From Gammaproteobacteria bacterium (lineage in GTDB: Bacteria > Pseudomonadota > Gammaproteobacteria > GRL18), in the NCBI GenBank assembly GCA_024511395.1, contig JANELJ010000128.1, positions 1 through 6,480 on the forward strand: a stretch of 6,480 nucleotides of DNA, written 5' to 3'. The position numbers and the translations under genes are program-made. Below are positions 1 through 5,624 of this stretch, piece by piece (the first letter of the stretch is position 1; the number at the start of each line of letters is the position of its first letter). The notes under the pieces were generated by a model. It made no database searches. It had not been told where the DNA came from and saw nothing but the letters and a program-made list of their open reading frames with translations.

Positions 1-5
1 TCTGG

Positions 6-52
6 AAATTTGCAAGGTAATAAGGCTTATTTTACCAAAAACCTGCAAATTT
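6..52. repeat. Imperfect inverted repeat (stem-loop) at the left edge
   Basis: The arm AAATTTGCAAGGT (6-18) pairs with ACCTGCAAATTT (41-52), giving 12 base pairs with one bulged A. The 22-base loop contains a smaller inverted repeat (AATAA/TTATT). No T-run follows on either strand, so it does not look like a standard intrinsic terminator. It could be an operator, an RNA structure at the end of the gene to the left, or a remnant repeat. No reading frame entering from the left edge here looks convincingly like protein. Confidence 0.5.
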
Positions 53-91
53 AACACCCATAATCAAGCAATATTTCTTTATAAATCAATG

Positions 92-100
92 TGCTATGAT
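92..100 (+). promoter_or_regulatory. Probable extended -10 promoter for the DUF7931 gene
   Basis: TG-C-TATGAT (92-100) matches an extended -10 element (TGnTATAAT) with one mismatch in the hexamer. No good -35 box lies 16-18 bases upstream, which an extended -10 can tolerate. Transcription would begin near 106-108, leaving a leader of about 14 bases before the ATG at 121. A weak ribosome site (AGG at 107-109) sits at the edge of that leader, so the exact start of the RNA is uncertain. Confidence 0.4.
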
Positions 101-120
101 TTATTCAGGTCGAACTAAAT

Positions 121-624
121 ATGATTGATTTAAACAATTATAAACTGGGTGAAACGCAGGAACTTATCACGGTTGATAACCAGGATGATTTCAGGCAACT
201 ATTGATTACCATGAGTCAACAGGCACAGCACCGGATATGGATATTCAGTCATAATCTGGATATTCGTATTTATGATAATAATGAGCTTTATGAAGCCATT
301 AAAAATCTCGCTATCTGCAGTCCCCGCACCCATGTCAATATACTGGTGCAGGACAGTGAACACATGGTTAAAAATGATCACCGGCTACTGCGTCTGGCGC
401 AACGGATCTCCAGTCATATGCAGGTTAAATTAACCGCTAAGGAACATCAGGACATATACCAGACCTTTATTATTTTTGATGACCGAGGTTATATTATTCA
501 TGAAGATCCGCTACGCTTTAATGCCCGTGCTGATTTTTATAACCATCTAGAAACCAAGAAACTGGCAGAACAATTTTCTGAAATGTGGAAAGTGGGTGTT
601 ATTGATAACCGGCCAGGCATTTGA
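121..624 (+). CDS. DUF7931 domain protein (PLD-like fold), function unknown
   Basis: This 167-residue protein has no signal peptide or membrane segment, so it is probably cytoplasmic. I recognise the DUF7931 pattern from: IFSHNLD (41-47), then a strand ending in LVQD (75-78), then HRLLRLAQRISS (87-98), then a strand-rich part with IIFDDRGYIIHED (117-129), and a C-terminal helix with EQFSEMW (150-156). The arrangement resembles one half of a phospholipase D fold, but no HKD catalytic motif is visible. From memory, such proteins are often encoded beside a GNAT acetyltransferase and upstream of a secretin-like gene and ppx. The latter two follow here; an acetyltransferase, if present, lies outside the window. 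The start at 121 is the only sensible one. A 71-base gap separates it from the next gene, compatible with one transcript. The biochemical role is unknown. Confidence 0.75.
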   Translation: MIDLNNYKLGETQELITVDNQDDFRQLLITMSQQAQHRIWIFSHNLDIRIYDNNELYEAIKNLAICSPRTHVNILVQDSEHMVKNDHRLLRLAQRISSHMQVKLTAKEHQDIYQTFIIFDDRGYIIHEDPLRFNARADFYNHLETKKLAEQFSEMWKVGVIDNRPGI

Positions 625-690
625 GTTTATAAATAAACTGTATCTGCATTATATTTAGGGTTAAAATAGCCTTATTCGTCTATTATCCGG

Positions 691-696
691 AAAGGA
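691..696 (+). promoter_or_regulatory. Ribosome binding site fixing the mini-secretin start at 705
   Basis: AAAGGA (691-696) lies 8 bases before the ATG at 705. It overlaps the in-frame ATG at 696, which has no properly spaced site of its own. This favours 705 as the start and removes three residues (MVF) from the longest reading. Confidence 0.6.
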
Positions 697-704
697 TGGT
701 TTTT

Positions 705-1589
705 ATGCTGTGCAGGAAATCTTCTTCTATTATTCTATTAAGAATTCACTTTGCCTGCTCTCTACTGATTTTCTCAGCCGTTTCTGCCAATGATTTTAAA
801 GTCTTTAAAACCCATCAGTTTGCCCAAGAGCTTATTCCTGTTCTGGCCCCCCTGTATGGCTCCCAGGCCACATTCACAGCAAAAGACAATAGTCTGATTG
901 TTAAGGCCCCCCCATCCGTACTGAAAGAGATTGAGCAGCTATTAAAGGAAATTGATGCGCCCACACAAAATCTATTGCTGGAAGTCAGCAGTACTCTGAA
1001 TGGCAGCGGCAATATTGAAGCCCATAGTATTGAAGGAAAAATTAAGGCCGGAGATGCCCGAATAATCAGTACCGCTCCTCCTCAGAACAGGCCGACAGCC
1101 AGCGTCCGTTATAAAAAAGATGGTACAGTCATTAAAACCACTCATACCCGCCGCCAGGGCTTTACCTCCCAACCTGATACGTTCAAAGTCCGTGCGACCA
1201 CCGGTCACTGGGCTCAGATTCAGACCGGACAGAAAGTTCCGTATTATTCTGCTGATTATCCTTATGCTGATAACCGATATCCTTTATTACGTGGTTCTTC
1301 GGTGGAGTTTCAGGATGTCACCTCAGGCTTTGAGGTATTTCCGACGCTTAATGGTGGTACCGTTACCTTAAAAGTCCGCCCTTATCACAGTTCAATGAAT
1401 CGGGCCTATCCGGATAGAATCAATCAGCGTTCGCTGGAAACCGTGGTCACGGGTAAACTGGGCGAATGGATTTACCTGGGCGACGCAATGAATCAGATCA
1501 ATACTCAGAACAACGGCTATACCCATTCCACTAAATGTTTTACCGAGCTGGATACCTCCTATCGGATCCGAGTTAACAAAATTGACTAA
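705..1589 (+). CDS. Exported mini-secretin / NolW-like protein
   Basis: This 294-residue protein starts with a signal peptide: basic residues at 4-13, a hydrophobic stretch at about 17-26, and a likely cut after Ala28 (AVSA-ND). Residues 30-87 resemble a secretin N1/NolW-like domain: a helix (FAQELIPVLAPLYG), a strand (NSLIVKAP) and a second helix (VLKEIEQLLKEIDAP). A low-complexity linker follows (about 95-160). Residues 161-262 resemble the start of the secretin core, with GQKVPYY, then VEFQDVTSGFEVFPTLNGGTV, then a strand rich in hydrophobics ending in GEWIYLGD (253-260). It is far shorter than a type II or III secretion secretin (usually 500 or more residues) and no secretion genes are nearby, so it is unlikely to be a complete export channel. 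It probably acts in the periplasm or at the outer membrane. The longest open frame starts at 696, but 705 has the better ribosome site. The stop lies 36 bases before ppx. Confidence 0.72.
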   Translation: MLCRKSSSIILLRIHFACSLLIFSAVSANDFKVFKTHQFAQELIPVLAPLYGSQATFTAKDNSLIVKAPPSVLKEIEQLLKEIDAPTQNLLLEVSSTLNGSGNIEAHSIEGKIKAGDARIISTAPPQNRPTASVRYKKDGTVIKTTHTRRQGFTSQPDTFKVRATTGHWAQIQTGQKVPYYSADYPYADNRYPLLRGSSVEFQDVTSGFEVFPTLNGGTVTLKVRPYHSSMNRAYPDRINQRSLETVVTGKLGEWIYLGDAMNQINTQNNGYTHSTKCFTELDTSYRIRVNKID

Positions 1590-1612
1590 ACTAAAATTAA
1601 CCATGCTATATA
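1582..1612 (+). promoter_or_regulatory. Possible internal promoter for ppx
   Basis: TTGACT (1582-1587, overlapping the stop codon of the preceding gene) and TATATA (1607-1612) are 19 bases apart, and TG at 1604-1605 gives an extended -10. The predicted RNA start would fall only about 7 bases before the ppx ATG, leaving almost no leader and no good ribosome site. The match may therefore be chance; read-through from the upstream gene is an alternative. Confidence 0.3.
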
Positions 1613-1625
1613 ACCAGAAAAATTT

Positions 1626-3185
1626 ATGACTAATGAAAATACCCCATCTGTAACTACAGAAAATCTTAATACTACTGACAACCGTAAAAATGTTTTTGCC
1701 GCCATTGATTTAGGCTCTAATAGTTTTCACCTGATTGTCGCAGAAGTTAAAAACGATCAACTGTTGATCATCGACCGCATGAAAGAAATGGTTCGTCTGG
1801 CTTCCGGTCTTGATGAAAAAGGTAAACTCAGCAAAGAGGCCCAGCGGCGCGGCCTAGATTGTCTGGCTCGTTTTGGTCAGCGTCTGAAAAACATACCAGA
1901 AGAAAATATCCGTATTGTGGGTACCAATACTTTACGCAAGGCAAAAAATAGTGCCCGTTTTATTCAAAAAGCAGAAGCTTCTCTGAACCATTCCATTGAG
2001 GTGATTGCCGGCCGGGAAGAAGCCCGACTGATTTACCTGGGCGTGGCCCACAGCCAATCAGAAAACGATCAGAACCGTCTGGTCATCGATATTGGCGGCG
2101 GCAGTACCGAGTTTATTATTGGTAAAGGCTTTACACCCGATTACACGGAAAGCCTGCATATAGGCTGTGTCAGTATGACCTTAAAAGCCTTTGCAAACGG
2201 CAAACTTAATGAGACCAATTTCAAAATTGCAGAACTCTATGCCCGTCTGGAACTGGAAACCATTAAAAATACCTATCGTAAGGTCGGCTGGACCTACGCC
2301 ACCGGTGCATCCGGTACTATTAAGGCCATTGGTAAAGTATTGCGTGCCCATAATGATGCCCAGGAAGAACCCACGCCGTTTCCCGGCATAACAACGGGCG
2401 GTCTTAAATGGCTGATTAAGGAAATGATCAAACAGAAAGCCATTAACAAATTACAGATTGATGGTCTGGCAGAAGAACGCCAGGCTGTTTTTGCCGGCGG
2501 TGTCGCTATTTTATATGCCGCCTTTAAAGTACTTAAAATTGAGTCTATGAATGCATCAGACAGTGCTTTGCGTGAAGGGGTTATTTATGATCTTCAGGGA
2601 CGTTTTCATCATGAAGATGTCCGCCAGAGAACCATTAACCATCTTATCAAACAGTATCATATTGATACCCGTCAGGTTAAAGAAGTTGAAAAGACCATGC
2701 TGCACCTGTATCAACAGGTGCAGCATGACTGGCCGATAGAACATTTTAACAGTGAACAGACCCTGCAATGGGTAGCTCAGTTACACGAAGCGGGTTTGTC
2801 AATTGCCCATAACCAGTATCATAAACACGGTGCCTATATTATAGAAAATTCTGATCTACCCGGTTTCTCCCGCAGAGAGCAGCATCGCCTGGCTTTACTT
2901 ATCCGTGCACAACGTCGCAAATTTCCCAAACGGGATTTTAAAACCCTGCCTGAAAACTGTTACCAGTCTTTAATGTATCTGGCCATATTATTACGTCTAA
3001 GTGTTTTACTACACAGAGGCCGTGGTGAAGATAACCAGCCTGAAATAAAAGCAGAAGCGGGTGAAAAGAAACTCCGGTTAATATTTCAGGAAGACTTTTT
3101 TGATCAGCATCCATTAACGCTGGTGGATCTGGAACAGGAACGGGAATATTTAAAGGCGATTAAGTTTGAGTTGCAGATTGGGTAG
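1626..3185 (+). CDS. ppx: Exopolyphosphatase (Ppx/GppA family)
   Basis: Ppx removes terminal phosphates from long inorganic polyphosphate chains and opposes polyphosphate kinase; it acts in the cytoplasm or at the membrane face. This 519-residue protein aligns by eye along its whole length with Escherichia coli Ppx (513 residues). The actin-like fold shows its phosphate-1 loop AAIDLGSNSFHL (25-36), IVGTNTLRKA (97-106), the catalytic region GREEARLIY (129-137; Glu132 corresponds to the E. coli catalytic Glu121), phosphate-2 loop VIDIGGGSTEF (153-163), and GASGTIKA (227-234). The C-terminal HD-like part includes LHEAGLSIAHNQYHKHGAYI (386-405) and SDLPGF (409-414). The extra C-terminal domain and close match favour Ppx over the related GppA, although GppA activity cannot be excluded. 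The first 20 residues are a variable extension. The ribosome site before 1626 is poor. No ppk gene is in the window. Confidence 0.93.
   Translation: MTNENTPSVTTENLNTTDNRKNVFAAIDLGSNSFHLIVAEVKNDQLLIIDRMKEMVRLASGLDEKGKLSKEAQRRGLDCLARFGQRLKNIPEENIRIVGTNTLRKAKNSARFIQKAEASLNHSIEVIAGREEARLIYLGVAHSQSENDQNRLVIDIGGGSTEFIIGKGFTPDYTESLHIGCVSMTLKAFANGKLNETNFKIAELYARLELETIKNTYRKVGWTYATGASGTIKAIGKVLRAHNDAQEEPTPFPGITTGGLKWLIKEMIKQKAINKLQIDGLAEERQAVFAGGVAILYAAFKVLKIESMNASDSALREGVIYDLQGRFHHEDVRQRTINHLIKQYHIDTRQVKEVEKTMLHLYQQVQHDWPIEHFNSEQTLQWVAQLHEAGLSIAHNQYHKHGAYIIENSDLPGFSRREQHRLALLIRAQRRKFPKRDFKTLPENCYQSLMYLAILLRLSVLLHRGRGEDNQPEIKAEAGEKKLRLIFQEDFFDQHPLTLVDLEQEREYLKAIKFELQIG
2696..2727. repeat. Perfect 14-bp inverted repeat inside ppx
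   Basis: CATGCTGCACCTGT (2696-2709) is followed by a 4-base loop (ATCA) and then its exact reverse complement ACAGGTGCAGCATG (2714-2727). It lies within the ppx codons for TMLHLYQQVQHD (residues 357-368). No T-run follows, so it is not an ordinary intrinsic terminator. In mRNA it would form a stable hairpin; in supercoiled DNA it could form a cruciform. Confidence 0.85.
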
Positions 3186-3206
3186 GTTAAAGCTTATTTA
3201 AAAAAG

Positions 3207-3241
3207 ACCCTAACCCTCTCCCGGGGGAAGAGGGTTAGGGT
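3207..3241 (-). terminator. Strong hairpin terminator between convergent genes
   Basis: ACCCTAACCCTCT (3207-3219) and AGAGGGTTAGGGT (3229-3241) form a perfect 13-bp stem with a 9-base loop. Read on the minus strand, the stem is followed one base later by six T residues (the complement of A-run 3200-3205), which is the layout of an intrinsic terminator for the histone-like gene ending 18 bases away. On the plus strand, 22 bases after the ppx stop, there is no matching T-run, so termination of ppx here would be weaker. The CCCTAACCCTCTCCC core resembles a repeat that I recall between genes in many proteobacterial genomes. Confidence 0.75.
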
Positions 3242-3258
3242 AGTTGGACTGTTATCTT

Positions 3259-3828
3259 TTAGCTGTTTTTTGCAGCGCGTTTTTTAGCAGCGGCTGCTTT
3301 TTTTCTGGCTTTGGCAGCAGCGGCTTTGCGTTTTGCCTGAGCTTTTTGTTTTCGAGTCAGTTTTTTCAGGTATTCCTTTTCCCACTTAATAGCATAAGCG
3401 GCTAGTGCAGTAGCTTTAGCAGCAGCCATTTTAGCCATTTCTACAGCCTGCTGTTCATGCTCCCTAACTACAGCCATTTGCTCTTTAAGCTTGTCTGCTG
3501 CTTCCTTCTGTTTAACTTTTAAAACAGCTACTCGTTCTCTGGCTTTTGCTGCAGCATTTTTATGTGCAGGTCGTTTGGTTTCCCTGGCTTTATCTGCAGC
3601 CGTTTTTGCTTTATCTACTGCAGCACTAACTGCACTTATGGCTTTATCCAGTGCACTAGAAGCACGTTCCATAACACGAATCGCAGCCGCATGTTCTTTG
3701 GTTACTTCGGTATTATTAACAGGTGATTTTTTAACAGCAGCCTTTTTCTTAATAACTTTTTTTCTGCTAGCTGCTTTTTTATTGCTGACTACTTTTTTCT
3801 TGCTAATGGCTTTTTTTACAGTTGCCAT
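3259..3828 (-). CDS. Histone H1-like lysine/alanine-rich DNA-binding protein
   Basis: This 189-residue, very basic protein is built almost entirely of Lys, Ala, Arg and Glu. It has a basic N-terminal tail (about 1-37, runs such as KKK and KKAA) and a long helical, probably coiled-coil middle (about 45-150). A basic Lys/Ala C-terminal tail (about 153-189) resembles eukaryotic histone H1 tails and the tail of AlgP of Pseudomonas. By analogy it should bind DNA or RNA non-specifically and act in nucleoid packing. The middle region does not look like AlgP as I remember it, so orthology is not claimed. The start is the ATG at 3828. An earlier in-frame GTG at 3837 is part of the ribosome site GAGGTG (3835-3840), which lies 6 bases before the ATG. 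The gene has its own promoter (3861-3889) and a terminator just after its stop, so it is probably a single-gene unit. It is convergent with ppx. Confidence 0.75.
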   Translation of the reverse strand: MATVKKAISKKKVVSNKKAASRKKVIKKKAAVKKSPVNNTEVTKEHAAAIRVMERASSALDKAISAVSAAVDKAKTAADKARETKRPAHKNAAAKARERVAVLKVKQKEAADKLKEQMAVVREHEQQAVEMAKMAAAKATALAAYAIKWEKEYLKKLTRKQKAQAKRKAAAAKARKKAAAAKKRAAKNS

Positions 3829-3834
3829 GTTATT

Positions 3835-3840
3835 CACCTC
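3835..3840 (-). promoter_or_regulatory. Ribosome binding site of the histone-like gene
   Basis: On the minus strand GAGGTG is followed by six bases and then ATGGCA. The GTG inside this site could be misread as a start codon three codons earlier (MNN-MATV); the spacing shows that the ATG at 3828 is the real start. Confidence 0.7.
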
Positions 3841-3860
3841 AACGATTATGGATTTTTTTA

Positions 3861-3889
3861 ATTATATACTGCAAATCAGCATGTTACAA
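3861..3889 (-). promoter_or_regulatory. Sigma-70 type promoter of the histone-like gene
   Basis: Read on the minus strand, TTGTAA (3884-3889) and a perfect TATAAT (3861-3866) are separated by exactly 17 bases (3867-3883). Transcription should begin near 3853-3855, giving a leader of about 25 bases that holds the GAGGTG ribosome site. The near-consensus structure suggests strong housekeeping expression, consistent with an abundant nucleoid protein. The rest of the intergenic stretch 3841-3954 is AT-rich with nothing else that I can identify. Confidence 0.65.
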
Positions 3890-3954
3890 ATTTCCATTAG
3901 AAATTATAGGACTTTTCATGCATTAAACTTATACATCTAACAGAAAAAACAGGT

Positions 3955-4293
3955 TTAAATTAATTTTTCCAGTGCAATTTTAACGTCGTTATATTCATTA
4001 ACAATAGAATTTAATAGCTCATCTGCACTGTCGATATTATTATCTGCTGCTTTTAATTCAAGTTCTTTACTAATAGCTGACAAATGCTCTATACCCAGAT
4101 TAGCACTACTGCCTTTTATAGTATGAGCAATATGTCTTATCGTTTCTGCATCAGAAGCTGCTATAGCGGCTTTTAAATCATCCAGTTGTATTTGACTATC
4201 AGAAATAAATACTGTCACCAGTTCAGAAAAGTCATTACCCATTATTTCTTTTAGTTCATTAAGGGTAGTTAAATCAATTGAGTTATCAAACAT
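3955..4293 (-). CDS. hptB: Hpt histidine phosphotransfer protein (HptB-like)
   Basis: This 112-residue protein is a single Hpt domain, an all-helical phosphate carrier between hybrid sensor kinases and a receiver. The phosphorylation motif HTIKGSSANLG (57-67) is intact, with His57 as the acceptor and Lys60, Gly61 and Ser62 in the usual places. LDDLKAAIAASD (38-49) is the typical preceding helix. It is the third gene after hsbA and the interrupted hsbR, with a 32-base gap. The same three families are clustered as PA3345-PA3347 in Pseudomonas aeruginosa, where HptB passes phosphate to the HsbR receiver. The symbol is given from this context. A GGAA ribosome site precedes the ATG. Because the HsbR receiver here appears damaged, this protein may lack its usual partner or serve another receiver. 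Confidence 0.85.
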   Translation of the reverse strand: MFDNSIDLTTLNELKEIMGNDFSELVTVFISDSQIQLDDLKAAIAASDAETIRHIAHTIKGSSANLGIEHLSAISKELELKAADNNIDSADELLNSIVNEYNDVKIALEKLI

Positions 4294-4325
4294 AGTTGTT
4301 CCATATTGCTAAGGTTTTAGGTAGA

Positions 4326-5522
4326 TTAGCTGTTTGACCATGAATAAATACATTCTATACGGTTACCGGCATCATTAAAACTGACCGACTGACAGTAATT
4401 TTTTATCAGTGACAAACCTCGTCCTGAAAACAGGGGAGATTCCTTATCTGTTTCTGTTTTTTCCAGTGAACTGACATCAAAACCCTGCCCACTGTCTTCA
4501 AAGATAATAAACAGCTCTCCACCCGTATTATTAGGAATATTTTTTACTGAAATTTTAATAGAACCACTGTCTAATTTATTCAGGAGTTCTTCCTTATCAG
4601 TATAAAACTGCATAAAACCTTCCGGTGAAGATTTGATACTGGAATCAAGTTCGAGCAAGCCATGATCCAGAGCATTGCAGAACAACTCTGTTAATACTGT
4701 ACTGAGTTTATCCTGCTGTATCTGATGTCCCTGAATTTCACCCATGATCTGATTAATTAGAGGCACCGGATCAATGGTCTTAATGCAGTCATAATAAAAC
4801 AGTAATTCAAATTCCCAATGCGTAGGTACAATTTTTTTATAGGAGCCTCTCTGGCTGACCAGCTGCTTAATATAGTCCATATCACAGCTGATAACCCCTA
4901 ATGTAATATCATCACTCTGCTCTTGCCCCTGAATAAAATTATCCAGGGTATCCAGGATATGCTCAAACAGATCAATTTCACTATCATTATCTGCACTGTC
5001 TATATTATTCATATTAACCTGAAGACAGTTTGTAAAGCGTTCAACACCAAACATTTCACCTGAACTGTTTTCTGCTTCAAGAATACCATCAGTACTGAGT
5101 ATAACTTTATCATTATCATTAATTTTAATAATATCCACCTTGTCACTGAAGCTGCTGTCATCAAGTATGCCCAGAGGAAGATGACGAGATTTTAATTCCA
5201 CTACAGAATCCCCCTTATGCAGCCAGGCCGCAGGAATAGCACCATTCCAGTATTTTAAAATATTATTAATGGTATCAATTTCCACCAGGCAGGCCGCCAG
5301 AAACATACCTGTGGGTAACTGATGTTTCAACTTACGATTTATTTCACGCACAACATCATGTATGGAATACCCCTTGGCTGTCATACTGTAAAATACATCC
5401 GATAACGGTAAGGCACCCAGCGAAGCTGCCAGTCCATGGCCGGCAAAGTCACCAAACAGAACATGCAGACCACCCGTTGGTTTTACTGCAGCCAGAACGA
5501 CATCACCATTAAACAGAGACAT
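4326..5522 (-). CDS. hsbR: SpoIIE/PP2C phosphatase-HATPase part of HsbR, detached by a stop codon
   Basis: The first half is a SpoIIE-type PP2C serine phosphatase: FNGD (4-7), GDFAGHG (24-30), PTGMF (70-74), STDGILEA (143-150) and QSDDITL (202-208), with all the expected metal-binding Asp residues. The second half is an anti-sigma-type HATPase serine kinase: N-box TELFCNALDHGLL (278-290), G1 EDSGQGFD (342-349) and G2 GRGLSLI (367-373). In the HsbR model these halves dephosphorylate and phosphorylate the STAS protein HsbA. The first Met here (5522) is probably an internal Met of the full-length family (LSPM-FNGD), because homologous sequence continues in frame upstream to the amber codon at 5625. 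No ribosome site precedes 5522 and no in-frame ATG, GTG or TTG lies in 5523-5624. Whether this part is translated is therefore doubtful, despite well-kept catalytic motifs. It ends 32 bases before hptB. Confidence 0.75.
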   Translation of the reverse strand: MSLFNGDVVLAAVKPTGGLHVLFGDFAGHGLAASLGALPLSDVFYSMTAKGYSIHDVVREINRKLKHQLPTGMFLAACLVEIDTINNILKYWNGAIPAAWLHKGDSVVELKSRHLPLGILDDSSFSDKVDIIKINDNDKVILSTDGILEAENSSGEMFGVERFTNCLQVNMNNIDSADNDSEIDLFEHILDTLDNFIQGQEQSDDITLGVISCDMDYIKQLVSQRGSYKKIVPTHWEFELLFYYDCIKTIDPVPLINQIMGEIQGHQIQQDKLSTVLTELFCNALDHGLLELDSSIKSSPEGFMQFYTDKEELLNKLDSGSIKISVKNIPNNTGGELFIIFEDSGQGFDVSSLEKTETDKESPLFSGRGLSLIKNYCQSVSFNDAGNRIECIYSWSNS

Positions 5523-5624
5523 GGGTGATAAATGCAGTTTAATATTTTCTGCGGACAGACACCCTGGATTTAAAATACTGTCAAATACTTTTCGGGCAAC
5601 TTCCTGCTCCTTACTTTCATGCTC
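5523..5624 (-). other. Untranslated linker remnant of hsbR after the amber codon
   Basis: These 34 in-frame codons begin EHESKEQEVARKVF and lead straight into the Met at 5522. They have the charged helical character of the linker between receiver and phosphatase in this family, so the sequence is still clearly protein-like. No in-frame standard start codon or well-placed ribosome site is present. AAGGAG occurs shortly after the amber codon, but the only start-like codon nearby (TTG) is out of frame. Confidence 0.65.

Noticed and set aside
815..1208. Minus-strand frames of 65 and 78 codons inside the mini-secretin gene
   Set aside because: They lie opposite a gene with a signal peptide and recognisable domains, and show no motif of their own.
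705..1589. A type II or type III secretion locus
   Set aside because: Only a partial secretin-like gene is present, with no ATPase, pseudopilin or inner-membrane component beside it.
2191..2768. Plus- and minus-strand frames of 62-70 codons within ppx
   Set aside because: They are out-of-frame shadows of a well-conserved gene, with no recognisable protein features.
3837..3837. GTG at 3837 as the start of the histone-like gene
   Set aside because: This GTG is part of the GAGGTG ribosome site for the ATG nine bases downstream.
3491..3940. A 149-codon plus-strand frame opposite the histone-like gene
   Set aside because: It is the mirror of Lys/Ala-rich codons, giving an Ala/Leu/Phe-rich pseudo-membrane sequence. 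The opposite strand has a promoter, ribosome site and terminator; this one has none that I can see.
3920..3957. T-run after hptB as an intrinsic terminator
   Set aside because: Six T residues follow the stop on the minus strand, but no stem-loop precedes them.
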